From NCBI RefSeq assembly GCF_905171765.1, contig NC_053391.1, positions 688,133,257 to 688,197,256 on the forward strand: 64,000 nt of DNA, written 5' to 3'. Within the stretch, counting starts at the first letter, position 1. Each line of letters opens with the position of its first letter. This document shows positions 21,690 to 34,054 of the stretch, in pieces. The position numbers were made by a program, and so were the translations under genes. A model generated the notes under the pieces. That model saw nothing but the letters and a program-made list of their open reading frames with translations. It had not been told where the DNA came from and made no database searches. The stretch comes from Bufo bufo (lineage: Eukaryota > Chordata > Amphibia > Anura > Bufonidae).

Positions 21690-24436
21690 ATAGTAACTGC
21701 AACTCAGGTATAGAATACAAACTGCAACTCGGTACAGGAAAAGTAATGCTCAGTATGTACATAGTTACTCCACTAGTAGAATAGTGAGTGCAGCTCTGGA
21801 GTATAATACAGGATGTAACTCAGGATCAGTACAGGATAAGTAATGTAATGTATGTACACAGTGACTGCACCAGCAGAATAGTGATTTCAGCTCTGGAGTA
21901 TAATGCAGGATGTAGCTCAGGATCACTAGAGGATATGTAATGTATGTACACAGTGACTCCACCTGCAGAATAGCGAGTGCAGCTCCGGAGTATAATACAG
22001 GATGTAACTCAGGATCAGTACAGGATAAGTAATGTATGTACACAGTGAGTGCCACAGCAGAATAGTGAGTTCAGCTCTGGAGTATAATACAGAATGTAAC
22101 TCAGGATCAGTACAGGATAAGTAATGTAATGTATGTACACAGTGAGTGCCACAGCAGAATAGTGTGTGCAGCTCTGGAGTATAATGCAGGATGTAACTCA
22201 GGATCAGTACAGTATAGGTAATATAATGTATGTACACAGTGACTGCAAGAGCAGAATAGTGAGTTCAGCTCTGGAGTATAATACAGGATGTAACCCAGGA
22301 TCAGTACACAATAAGTAATGTAATGTATGTACACAGTGACTGCACCAGAAAAATAGTGAGTGCAGCTCTGGAGTATAATACAGGATGTAACTCGGGATCA
22401 GTGCAGAATAAGTAATGTATGTACACAGTGACTCCACCAGCAGAATAGTGAGTGCAGCTCCGGAGTATAATACAGGATGTAACTCAGGATCAGTACAGGA
22501 TAAGTAATGTAATGTATGTACACAGTGACTTCAGAGCTGCACTCACTATTCTGCTGGTGCAGTCACTGTGTACATACATTACATTACTTATCCTGTACTG
22601 ATCCTGAGTTACATCCTGTATTATACTCCAGAGCTGCACTCACTATTCTGCTGGTGGAGTATAATACAGGATGTAACTCAGGATCAGTACAGGATAAGTA
22701 ATGTAATGTATGTACACAGTGACTGCAACAGCAGAATAGTGATTTCAGCTGTGGAGTATAATGCAGGATGTAGCTCAGGATCACTAGAGGATATGTAATG
22801 TATGTACACAGTGACTCCACCAGCAGAATAGTGAGTGCAGCTCCGGAGTATAATACAAGATGTAACTCAGAATCAGTACAGGATAAGTAATGTATGTACA
22901 CAGTGACTTCAACAGCAGAATAGTGAGTGCAGCTCTGGAGTATAATACAGGATGTAACTCAGGATCAGTAAAGGATAAGTAATGTAATGTATGTACAGAG
23001 TGACTGCAACAGCAGAATAGTGATTTCAGCTCTGGAGTATAATGCAGGATGTAGCTCAGGATCACTAGAGGATATGTAATGTATGTACACAGTGACTCCA
23101 CCAGCAGAATAGTAAGTGCAGCTCCGGAGTATAATACAGGATGTAACTCAGGATCAGTACAGGATAAGTAATGTAATGTATGTACACAGTGACTTCAACA
23201 GCAGAATAGTGAGTGCAGCTCTGGAGTATAATGCAGGATGTAACTCAGGATCAGTACAGTATAGGTAATATAATGTATGTACACAGTGACTGCAAGAGCA
23301 GAATAGTGAGTTCAGCTCTGGAGTATAATACAGGATGTAACCCAGGATCAGTACACAATAAGTAATGTAATGTATGTACACAGTGACTGCACCAGCAAAA
23401 TAGTGAGTGCAGCTCTGGAGTATAATACAGGATGTAACTCGGGATCAGTGCAGAATAAGTAATGTATGTACACAGTGACTCCACCAGCAGAATAGTGAGT
23501 GCAGCTCCGGAGTATAATACAGGATGTAACTCAGGATCAGTACAGGATAAGTAATGTAATGTATGTACACAGTGACTTCAGAGCTGCACTCACTATTCTG
23601 CTGTTGAAGTAACTATGTACATACATTACATTACTTATCCTGTACTGATCCTGAGTTACATCCTGTATTATACTCCGGAGCTGCACTCGCTATTCTGCTG
23701 GTGGAGTATAATACAGGATGTAACTCAGGATCAGTACAGGATAAGTAATGTAATGTATGTACACAGTGACTGCAACAGCAGAATAGTGATTTCAGCTGTG
23801 GAGTATAATGCAGGATGTAGCTCAGGATCACTAGAGGATATGTAATGTATGTACACAGTGACTCCACCAGCAGAATAGTGAGTGCAGCTCCGGAGTATAA
23901 TACAGGATGTAACTCAGGATCAGTACAGGATAAGTAATGTAATGTATGTACACAGTGACTTCAACAGCAGAATAGTGAGTGCAGCTCTGGAGTATAATAC
24001 AGGATGTAACTCAGGATCAGTAAAGGATAAGTAATGTAATGTATGTACAGAGTGACTGCAACAGCAGAATAGTGATTTCAGCTCTGGAGTATAATGCAGG
24101 ATGTAGCTCAGGATCACTAGAGGATATGTAATGTATGTACACAGTGACTCCACCAGCAGAATAGTAAGTGCAGCTCCGGAGTATAATACAGGATGTAACT
24201 CAGGATCAGTACAGGATAAGTAATGTAATGTATGTACACAGTGACTTCAACAGCAGAATAGTGAGTGCAGCTCTGGAGTATAATACAGGATGTAACTCAG
24301 GATCAGTAAAGGATAAGTAATGTAATGTATGTACAGAGTGACTGCAACAGCAGAATAGTGAGTTCAGCTCTGGAGTATAATACAGAATGTAACTCAGGAT
24401 CAGTACAGGATAAGTAATGTATGTACACAGTGAGTG
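21690..24436. repeat. about 96-bp satellite array with inverted units
   Basis: Tandem units contain GCAGCTCTGGAGTATAATAC, AGGATGTAACTCAGGATCAG, TACAGGATAAGTAATGTA and TGTACACAGTGACT. Two blocks (22534-22654 and 23581-23701) hold the unit in the opposite orientation. The inverted blocks and neighbouring variants recur about 1047-1051 bp apart, giving a higher-order period. The many 60-105-aa open frames here (YITYPVLILSYILYYTPEL) are products of the repeat. Confidence 0.93.
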
Positions 24437-25496
24437 TGTCACAGTCGTTACCTCTGACTGTGACCTTCCGTCCTTGCTCGTTCGGCGCTCCTCGCTGAGG
24501 TTTCGTTTCTGTGTGTTTGTGGTTCTGTATGGGTTAACTCCCCTGTGTGTGTCTATTAGGAGTTAATCCTCTGTCTGCTCCATGGGTGTGGCTTCTCTGC
24601 TGCACCCATGGAACCTGTATTTAAGACTGAGGTTTCCTCAGTTCTGTGTCAGCTCTCCTGGTGTGTGTTGTCCTGTCCTGCTCCTGGTTTGTACTCTCTC
24701 TCCCATGCTGCTGACCCATGGGATCCGTGTCTGTCTGCCTGTGCTCTGTGGGTTTCCCTACTTGTTCATTTGCGTCCTTTTTCCTGTCCTCTTTCCTGTC
24801 TTTCTGTTCTGCCAGTTATGTTTTAGTTACTTTGTGTTTATTCTGATGTCTGTGTTCAGCAAGCCTTTGCAGCAGTGGCATGACAAGGCCATGCAGTTTA
24901 CTACTGGTGGAGAAAGTCCTTCTCTGCTCATTGCCACTCCTGCTCCCTTGCGTGAACTCCTGCTTGTATTATTAGTTGCCCTGTTTTGTATTCATATGTC
25001 TGTGTTCAGCAAGCCTTTGCAGCAGAGTGGCATGACAAGGCCATGCAGTTTACTACTGGTGGAGCAAGTCCTTCTTTGCTTATTGCCACTCCTGCTCCCT
25101 TGTGTGAACTCGTGCTTGTATCATTAGTTGCGCTGTTTTGTATTTGCCTGTATGTTATGTATGCCTATGTGCCGTCGGTACCTTCTGGTACCTGTTGTCC
25201 ATTCGCTCCTGCTGTCACTGTCTAGTTCACGCTCCAGAGTGGACCCTGGCAACTTCCTGCGGCAAAGCCTAACCTTAACTTCTGAGGCCCTAGTGAAAAC
25301 CAGGAGTTGCTTAGTCACTCCCCTCTGGAGTATTACTAGACAGTGGCGCAGTGGGGGACGGTACATAGAGCTCATGTTTTCTCTGTGCTGCCTTTCATGT
25401 TTTTGTTTGTGCAATAAACTCTTATGTGTCTGTACCTGATTTCCGTTTATTGCTTGACGACGCGGTGGTCTCTCCTGGGACCTCCAACTCGTGACA
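24437..25496 (+). mobile_element. solo LTR inserted in the satellite
   Basis: A 1060-bp TGTCACAG to CGTGACA repeat flanked by GAGTG on both sides (24432-24436 and 25497-25501). It has a TATTTAAG box near 24618 and AATAAA near 25412. A roughly 150-bp segment starting TGTGTTCAGCAAGCC is directly duplicated (from about 24850 and 25002). There is no internal coding region. Confidence 0.88.
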
Positions 25497-25915
25497 GAGT
25501 GCCACAGCAGAATAGTGAGTGCAGCTCTGGAGTATAATGCAGGATGTAACTCAGGATCAGTACAGTATAGGTAATGTAATGTATGTACACAGTGACTGCA
25601 AGAGCAGAATAGTGAGTTCAGCTCTGGAGTATAATACAGGATGTATCTCGGGATCAGTACACAATAAGTAATGTAATGTATGTGCACAGTGACTGCAACA
25701 GCAGAATAGTGATTTCAGCTCTGGAGTATAATACAGGATGTAACTCAGGATCAGTGCAGGATAAGTAATGTATGTACACAGTGACTGCACCAGCAGAATA
25801 GTGAGTGCAGCTCTGGATGTATAATACAGGATCTAACTTTAGATCAGTACAGAACAAGTAATGTAATTTACAGTATGTACACAGTGACTCCACCAGCAGA
25901 ATAATGAGCGAAGTG
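25497..25915. repeat. continuation of the 96-bp satellite
   Basis: About four more units after the solo LTR, ending in diverged copies (ATAATGAGCGAAG). Confidence 0.92.
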
Positions 25916-26959
25916 CAGTACCCCAAAATAGCATAATTGCAAAATTGCTATAAATAAGTTAGCGTTAATAATCCTGACTTTGGTCTTGTAGTAGGCTAGA
26001 AGATGGACTTAGGTCTGCTCCTAGTTGAGTTTGTTGAGAGACGAGGAAGTGAAAAGAGGCCACCTGCTGTCCAACCCTCAGATTACTAGGCCTAAAATCC
26101 CGAGAACCTTCATCACTGAGAGAGCTACAGAGAGAAAACATTCTTTTATTTAGTGTACTCCAAAATGAGAGAGAAAGGAAGAGGGTTCAGAATCTGCAAG
26201 ATTGTGCACTGTGTTCAGTCAGTAAGTTACTGCTTTAGTTTAAGAATTATAAATTCTTAACTGCAGTGAGAGGGACATTGATAAGACATCCTTCACAACT
26301 GTACACTGTCTAGTCAGCATTATCTTAATCCTGTACCGCTCAGCTCAGAATAACAGTCAAGTTTACAAGAACCTCATTGCCAGCCTTGGAATCTGCAGAA
26401 TTTTTGGTGATAGAGGAAAATATTACTACAACCCCGATCCTGCCTATATCCATACATTGTTAAAATGGGAAGATTTGAATGGTGAATTTCCTAGAACTGT
26501 GTTTGATACCGTTAGATATACTACATCCCCCATTGGACATGTCATCCCCCATTCTGTACTTTAGAGACTTGTTTATTTTCTACAAATGGTCTGGTTACTG
26601 TCCAGCACCATTCACTGGCCACTGCCCCTATGTTTACTGCCTTGCTCATGCACCAGACCCACAACACCAAGGGCACCCCAACTACCATCATGCAGGAGCC
26701 CCAATATCATGATGTGCCCCAAGGGAAGAAAGAGTGCATCCTTATAACACTGCCTTGGCCTTAAGGAGCATCGGTGTGAGAATTGCCACTGTAAACAAAT
26801 ATTGCAGGCAGCCACAGCTAACCATCTCCCCTCCATCTTGGACTGAAACTCTGCACATTCAAGTGTGTAAAACAGGAGAGTACATCCTTCAAGGAGCAGG
26901 AAGTTCATTTGTACCATATCCCACTGGAAGTTCAAGACTACTTTCATTTTGGAAATAGG
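25916..26959. other. noncoding stretch, nothing recognised
   Basis: No convincing open frame or named repeat. A cluster reading AACATTCTTTTATTTAGTG near 26135 could be a minus-strand polyadenylation region of an old LTR, but I could not find the ends. Confidence 0.4.
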
Positions 26960-27591
26960 TGTTACGGACGTTCCCGCGACAGGTGGCAGGAGATCGGCGA
27001 GACTGGCAACACGTGGTTTGATCTGACATGTTTTCCGTTTAGATCAAATGACGTCTGTGTTGTTTCTTGTGCTTGCCATACCTTCTTTCCCCAGGTGTGG
27101 CTATTAGGGTCATTTAACCGTCTCTATTCACAGTTGCTTCTCCCACAATGCTGTGCGGTTTATAGTTTCTGTTTGCACCTTTGGATAGATTGTGGTTGGA
27201 TCTCGGCTGAGTTCCTGGTGCTTCCATTGCTCCATTGAAGTTAAGTCTTTCCTTTCCCTTTTTGTATTTTGTTTGGGTTCTGTGTGTTGCATTTCCCTAT
27301 TGTTTGTATTAGGCCTGAAGGAGACTCCTGTTCGTCTTTCCTGTTATAGGAACAGGTAGTCTCGTCCCTGCCATGTCCTAAAGGGCCTGATAGGACTCTA
27401 GGTATTCCTGCGTATGAACTCACCTACCTTTGGGGTCTGTTCATACTGGTAGTCAGTCAGGATTTTTGTTAGGGTTTTCACTAGGAGGTGTCCATTTTCC
27501 TTCCCTAGTTCTCAGGCCTGATTCCTTGTCCCCCCCCCCCCCCTCCCTCCTATGCTTGTGTGGTGTTTCCCTCCCACACCGAAGTGTGACA
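26960..27591 (+). mobile_element. 5' LTR of Ty3/gypsy remnant 3
   Basis: A 632-bp sequence from TGTTACGGACG to GTGTGACA, directly followed by a short leader and a gag gene, the expected 5' LTR position. It includes a poly-C run (about 27530-27542). Confidence 0.75.
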
Positions 27592-27634
27592 TTTTTAACC
27601 ACCAAAACCGTCAATTTTTTGTTTGTGTGCAGCC

Positions 27635-28591
27635 ATGGATTCTATTGCTGCACTGGCAGGTCAGCTATAACAGTCTCGCAGATGCAGAGATCACAGGCTG
27701 TTGGACCTGGTGGTAGTGATGGAGACCAGGCCTATCTGGAGCCTAAAATTGCCCTCCTGGACAGATTTTCTGGGGGACGTGATAATTTCATTTTGTTTAG
27801 GGAGGCGTGCAAGCTATATTTTAGGCTACGTCCACACTTATCTGAGGATAAGAAACAGCGAGTCGGTGTGGTTATTTCCTTGCTTAAGGGGGATGCGCAG
27901 TCATGGGCTTTTCCTCTGCGGACCGGATCGCAGTCTCTCCGGTCAGTAGATGAATTTTTCGAAGCTTTGGGTCTTATCTATGATGTTCCGGATCAGACCT
28001 CTCTAGCCGAAAAGAAGCTCCGCGGCCTTCTTCAGGGTGATAGTTTCACTGAGATTTATTGCTCTAGGTTTAGGAGGTGGGCTACGGATATGGAGTGGAA
28101 CTATCCTGTCCTCCGTAGCCAGTTTTGTCAAGGGTTATCAGAGCGGCTGAAGAACGCCTTGGGCTTTCATAAAACCCCAGTGTCTCTGGAGGCTGCTATG
28201 TCTCTGGCTATACACATTGATAGACGCCTGAGAGAGAAAGATCTAGGGGCCTCCACTCTCAGGACCTACTATCACATGATATTGTCCTCCTCTGATACTT
28301 TGCGTGAAGCTACTCCTGGGTTTATGTCTGGGGACGAACCCATACAATTATGGGGAGCTTCTCCTGGATCCGCTTTTAAGCATACTAGTAATAGCAAGGT
28401 AGTGTGTTTTTTCTGTGGACAAAAGGAACATTTTATCAGAGTATGTCCATGCATTCAATGGCAAAAAGAAAAAAGAGGGACATTTAATTCCCACTTGACT
28501 CTTGGAGCGGTGAGAGGAGAGTCAGAAAATGTGCATTTATCTTTTACTGGTAGTACCCAATTTCTCCTGGCTGCTGAGGTGGCGCTAGAGT
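27635..28591 (+). pseudogene. gag: gag of gypsy remnant 3, frameshifted near its start
   Basis: The ATG at 27635 opens MDSIAALAGQL, the usual start of this gag lineage, but a stop follows at once. The rest is in another frame, open from about 27670 to 28591. That part has the capsid-like pattern FREACKLYFRLRPH, VISLLKGDAQSWAF, then a CCHC zinc knuckle CFFCGQKEHFIRVC (28407-28450). It resembles, at the level of motif order, gag of vertebrate chromodomain gypsy elements. The long open frame starting upstream inside the LTR is an accident of the shift. Confidence 0.85.
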
Positions 28592-28596
28592 AAGAA

Positions 28597-28915
28597 ACTG
28601 TGGGGATCGAGGTGTTTATCGACAGCGCGGCTGGGGTGAACCTGATAGATGCTCAGTTCGTTTCTATGCACGGGTTGTCACCAATTGCATTAAAAAAAAA
28701 ACATTTCTGTTTTTGCTACTGATTCTGCACCTCTAGCTACAATGTTTATCTCAAGTGGTGCATGATACCAGATTAAGATTGGGTGACTTTCATCAAGAAT
28801 TTTTTTGGTGTGTATTAATAGAAAAAAGAATATGTCTCAACTGCCATTCTGCTGTGATGTTACATTGTACTACAGCCATTTACGGGGTGTATTGAAAGGA
28901 AATAAACATACGTCC
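28597..28915 (+). pseudogene. protease remnant of gypsy remnant 3
   Basis: VFIDSAAGVNLIDAQFV (from about 28611) is an aspartic protease active-site segment, with the usual D-S-G changed to D-S-A. The frame then decays in A-rich slippage (28690-28700) and the element is cut off by the hAT terminus at 28920. RT, integrase and 3' LTR are absent. Confidence 0.75.
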
Positions 28916-29835
28916 AATATAGAGATGAGCAAATCGAAGCTGACAAAGTGGAATTCTTTACGAATTACAGGAAAAATTTGATACGCACCGAATGCGAATT
29001 TCCTCGCGCTTCGTAGTAACGAATCGCATTTTTCCTAAAATGGCTGCTGCACATGTGAGGACATGGGGCAAGGAACTGGGAAGGCGGGATCACCCAGATT
29101 GACATGCCTGCATGCAGCCAATCAGCAGCCAGCCATCCCTGTGATGTTACAGCCCTATATATAGCCTCTGCCATCTTGGATTCTGCCATTTTCCAGTGTA
29201 CTTAGTGCAGGGAGAGACATGAGCAGGCGCTAGGGACAGTGCTAGGAAAGACTTCATTGTGCAAAAAAAAACTATTTACAAGTTCAGGGAAAGATTATTC
29301 AAGGTGTAGGGAAAGGATAGGGAGGAATCATTCCACATCATTTTTGTAGAACAGGGTTCAGTAGGGGAGGTTACAGCCTGGGAAATAGGAACAATCCGAT
29401 TACACCTTGCTGCACTGACTGGGGATCCAAATTGCCATTATGCAGCTCTGTAATTCCAGCAAACTGTTCGTGCAAGTGCAGTTTGATACAGGCATTAACA
29501 GAGATTATTACAAGGCAATATTTCTACGTCTTATTTGCCCTTGTGTGGTGCACTTATCTGTAGTAAAGGCTTTTGAGGGGTGTTTCAGTGGAAAAATAAA
29601 AAATATATTTGCCGCTCAGCGGTGCAGTTATTTCTTGTACAGCCTTTTATAACGTATATTAGCGCAAAAAGAAAAAAATACATTTGCTGCTCTGCGGTTA
29701 TTTCTTGTACAGCCTTTTGTGACGTATATTAGCGCAAAAGGCAAAAATACATTTGCCGCTCAGCGGTGCGGTTATCTGTAGTAAAGGCTTTTGTGGGGTC
29801 TTTTAATTTCCTTTTCATTTATTTGATCTCACAGT

Positions 29836-30706
29836 ATGTCAGACAGAGAAGTGCCAGGTCATGTACAGTGGAGTGACAGAGACCTAAATGTTTCTGGCGC
29901 AGGCATAGGTCGCAGCAGAGTAAGTGGCCGTGGCAGCAGGGGTTACATCGAGAGGCCTAAGCTCCCAGTCTTAGCTAGCGGTCATGTCGTGACCAGCAAC
30001 CTAGCGTTTTTTGAGTGGTTGATTCGATCTTTGACTTCGTCACAATTGACATCAGACACTCCCAGCCAAGAGTCAATGGGTTCGTCAGACACAACCCTTA
30101 GTTGGCATGGCCCGGGATCAGGCCCTGTGCCCTCACCTGTCCTCAACCTGCCTCTGTCTTTTTCTGTTCCCAGAGCCATAGAAGTATTGTATGCTGTGGG
30201 CTCAGCTCCACTATACAGCGAGGACGAGGTACTAGTGGAGAGTCAGAAGCTACTGGCCAGCCAAGATCTGGAGGAGACATCCGCCGCTTCCTCCGCTAGG
30301 CGGGCAAGTAGTGATGAGGAGAGTGGCGTGGGAGCTGGGGCTGCGAGCAGTCAAACTCCTGACCCGAAGCCGGTTGAGGAGGACATCAGTGACGTGCAGA
30401 CAGTACTCGATGATGTAGTTGATCGCACTTGGGAGCCGGGTGACAAAGGGGCTTCATTATCATCGGGAGAGGAAGGTGGCAGCTTGCCTGTGAGCCAGGA
30501 AGTCGCTAGCGTGGGCAGGAGTCAGCAGGGTGGCAGCAGTGGGAGGTCGGGAGCCAAACACGCCTGGGGTAGACCACTCGCTTCGCGGGAGCCTACCTGC
30601 TCTGGAAGTATCGGTGCAGGGGTTCACGGAGGCAGTAGCGGTGGCATTCAGTCAGTGCGCAGTGTTGATAAAAATGTCACCTACTCAGCGGTGTGGTAGT
30701 TTTTTC
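29836..30706 (+). pseudogene. hAT D transposase, N-terminal part
   Basis: The frame is open for 287 residues from MSDREVPGH, Ser/Gly-rich and acidic, with SRVSGRGSRG near residue 30. It ends in SAVW, a TAG stop, then FF. The S-x-VW-x-FF pattern is the start of a BED zinc finger. The stop sits four bases before the TTAA insertion. Ignoring the insertion, the frame runs straight into the second half of the finger at 33334. The stop is the only lesion seen in this half. Confidence 0.7.
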
Positions 30707-30710
30707 TTAA

Positions 30711-33329
30711 CTCCTTAAGGATCGGGCTCATTTTTACCTTAAGGACCAGGCCATTTTTTGCAAATCTGACCAGTGTCTTTATGTGGTGATAACTTTAAAA
30801 CGCTTTGACTTATCCAGGCCATTCTGAGATAGTTTTTTCGTCACATATTGTACTTCATGACACTGGTAAAATGGAGTAAAAAAAATTCTTTTTTATTTAT
30901 AAAAAAATAGCAAATTTGCCCAAAATTTGGAAAAAATTGCAAATTTCCAAGTTTCAATTTCTCTACTTCTATAATACATAGTAATACCTACAAAAATAGT
31001 TATTACTTTAGATTCCCCATATTTCTACTTCATGTTTGGATCATTTTGGGAATGACATTTTATTTTTTGGGGATGTTACAAGGCTTAGAAGTTTCGAAGC
31101 AAATCTTGAAATTTTTCAGAAATTTTCAAAAACCCACTTTTCAAGGACCAGTTCAGATCTGAAGTCACTTTGTGAGGCTTACATAATAGAAACGACCCAA
31201 AATTGACCCCATTCTAGAAACTACACCCCTCAAGGTATTCAAAACAGATTTTCACAAACTTTGTTAACCCTTTAGGTGTTCCACAAGAATTAATGTCAAA
31301 TAGAGATACAATTTCAAAATTTCACTTTTTTGGCAGATTTTCCATTTTAATAATTTTTTCCAGTTACAAAGCAAGGGTTAACAGGCAAACAAAACTCATT
31401 ATTTATGGCTATGATTCTGTAGTTTACAGAAACACCCCATATGTGGTTGTAAACCGCTGTACGGGCACACGGCAGGGCGCAGAAGGAAAGGAATGCCATA
31501 CGGTTTTTGGAAGGCAGTTTTTGCTGGACTGGTTTTTTGACACCATGTCCCATTTGAAGCCCCCCCTGATGCACCCCTAGAGTAGAAACTCCAAAAAGTG
31601 ACCCAATTTTAGAAACTACGTGATAGGGTGGCAGTATTGTTATTACTAATTTAGGGAACATATGATTTTTGGTTGCTCTTTATTACACTTTTTTTGAGGC
31701 AAGGTAACAAGAAATAGCTGTTTTAGCACCGTTTTTATTTTTTGTTATTTACAACATTTATCTGACAGGTTAGATCATGTGGTATTTTTATATAGCAGGT
31801 TGTCACGGACGCGGCGATACCTAATATGTATACTAGATTTTTATTTATGTAAGTTTTACACAATGATTGTATTTTTGAAACAAAAAAAAATCATGTTTAA
31901 GTGTCTCCATAGTCTGAGAGCCATAGTTTTTTTCAGTATCTTTGGTAGGGTATGATTTTTGCGGGATGAGATGATGGTTTGATTGGCACTATTTTGGGGT
32001 GCGTATGACTTTTTGATCGCTTGCTATTACACTTTTTGTGATGTAAGGGGACAAAAAATTGCTTTTTTTAAACCGTTTTTTCTTTTTTTTTTACGTTATT
32101 CACCTGAGGGGTTATGTCATGAGATATTTTTATAGAGCAGGTTATCACGAACGTGGCGATACCTAATATGTATATTTTTTTTTATTTATGTAAGTTTTAC
32201 ACAATAATTTCATTTTTGAAACCAAAAAAAAAATCTGGTTTTAGTGTCTCTATATTCTGAGAGCCATAGTTTTTTCAGTTTTTGGGCGATTATCTTAGGT
32301 AGGGTCTCATTTTTGCGGAATGAGGTGATGGTTTGATTGGTACTATTTAGGCGTACATACAACGTTTTTGATCACTTTTATTACATTTTTTGGGAAGTAA
32401 GGTGGGCAAAATTTCAATTTCATCATAGTTTATTTATTTTTTTAGGGCGTTCACCGTGCGGGTAAAGTAACATGACCGTTTTATAGATCAGGTCGTTACG
32501 GACGCGGTGATATCAAACATGTGTTCTTGAAGATCCAGTGGGTCTGATGTCTGTATAATACAATACAATACACTATATAGTGTACTGTACTGTATTTTTA
32601 CTTTGCAAAGTCTAGTTAGACTTCTGCCATTAGTAGAAGTCTAATCAGCACCATGGACAGCCAGACGCCTGTGAAGGCGTCCAGTTGCCATGGTAATCAT
32701 CACACCATCACTCGCTGCCACAGCAGAGCAGTAGGTGATGGGGAGGGAGGGGGGCCCCCTCCCTCTCCTATCGGGGCTGAAAAGGCACAGCAGCATGGAA
32801 GGGGGTTAAACGCATGATATCTGTGCCAGCACAGATGTCAGGCGTTTCAAGCAGAGTGTCAGCAATGTGCTGACACTCTGCAAACTGCTCGGCCATCCTG
32901 AGACAGGTAGCGGGCGGATGATCGTGTGCCTGCCCACCCCCCAAGCACCGCACTCCCTCCCGCCCGCACTGCCACACTCCCCGCACCCCCCGCTGCGCCC
33001 GCCAGCAGATAACAAAGAGGGCGCAAAGGTTATCTGAAGTTTCTGATCCCCAGGGTCACAGACCGCGGGGATCAGAAACTTCCGAAAGCGCTGCAAAGCG
33101 CAGGTCTGAATTGACCTGCAGTTTGCTGCGATCACCTACATGGGGCCGTCACAGGACCCCCCTGGGCATTGTCCCCAGGTGACTGCTCAATGATTTGAGC
33201 AGGCACCGGGTTATGATCACCGCCCGCCGAGCGGCGGTGATCGGAAATACATAAGATGTACCGTTACACCCTGTGTCCTTAAGGATAGGGAAATCAGGGC
33301 GTACCGGTATGCCCTATGTCCTAAACAGG
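30711..33329. mobile_element. TTAA-target non-autonomous DNA element
   Basis: A 2619-bp insertion flanked by TTAA (30707-30710 and 33330-33333), with imperfect inverted ends CTCCTTAAGGATCGGGC and, on the other strand, CCTGTTTAGGACATAGGGC. It encodes nothing convincing. A roughly 300-bp module with CGGACGCGGCGATACCTAAT and TTTATGTAAGTTTTACACAA recurs about three times (about 31660-32530). TTAA targets are used by piggyBac and Kolobok elements; I cannot say which here. Confidence 0.72.
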
Positions 33330-33333
33330 TTAA

Positions 33334-34050
33334 GCCACCGGAGGAGGTGAACGTTACCATATATATAATCTGTAGGCAGAATATTAAGCGTGGCCAGGGT
33401 GCCAATGTTGGCACTACGGCCCTGCGTCAACATATGCAGCGTTTCCATACAGTGGCCTGGGAGAACCATGGCTCCAATGTGGTGGTCCAGGCTGCCGCAG
33501 CAACCGCTGCATCACCCAGTGGCAAGCACCCGGTTTCAGGCAGTCAAGGCTCCACCACCTCAGCCGAAGGGATCTGTCTGTCATTCCCGTCATCTAATGG
33601 ACCCGATGCTACTGCTCCTCCTCCTCCTACTCCTCGTCACTCATTCTGTCAGGAATCGATCACCAAAGCGATTGGCAAGAGACAACAGTATGCGTGCACT
33701 CATCCAACGGCGCAGAAGCTGAATGTGCTCCTGTCAAAGTTGCTGGTGCTGCAGACCCTCCCTTTCCAAGTGGTGGATTCTGCACCTTTTAGATAACTGA
33801 TGGCTTGTGCTGAGGTAGAGAGTCCTAAGCAATCATTTCTTTGCCAAAAAGGCAGTACCAGCCCTGCACACATATGTAGAACAGAAGGTAGACCAGTCCT
33901 TAAGCCTGTCGGTGTTTGCAAAACTGCACAGCAGCGCCAATGTGTGGAGCTGTAACTACGGTCATGGACAATACATGTCCTTTATGGCCCACTGGGTGAA
34001 TGTGGTTCCTGCACAGCCACACCAGCAACTTGGCCAGGTGACGCCGCTTC
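33334..34050 (+). pseudogene. hAT D transposase, continuation
   Basis: This begins with the second half of the BED finger: IICRQNIKRG, then GTTALRQHMQRFH with the paired histidines. The first cysteine of the usual CxxC appears changed (IIC). After an open run to 33793, decayed homology to the hAT core follows in shifted frames (LNVLLSKLLVLQTLPFQVVD, then the part that would hold the catalytic region near 33950). It ends at the LTR junction at 34055. Confidence 0.65.
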
Positions 34051-34054
34051 CGCG

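Larger units (their letters stand above)
28920..34054 (+). mobile_element. hAT element D, interrupted by a TTAA element
   Basis: The left end TAGAGATGAGC is related to the ends of the 15056 element. It has a promoter-like TATATATAG near 29155 and 5' repeats with TTTCTTGTACAGCCTTTTAT at 29570-29800. A transposase gene is split between 29836-30706 and 33334-34050. No right terminus is found before the LTR at 34055, so the 3' part is missing. Confidence 0.75.

Noticed and set aside
21765..24442. Many 60-105-aa open frames with CTYITYPVLILSYILYYTPEL-type repeats
   Set aside because: They are the 96-bp satellite read in frame on either strand. There is no start context, domain or unique sequence.
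33347..33796. 149-aa frame as an independent zinc-finger gene
   Set aside because: It is the second half of the BED finger and the following part of the hAT D transposase, separated from its first half by the TTAA insertion.
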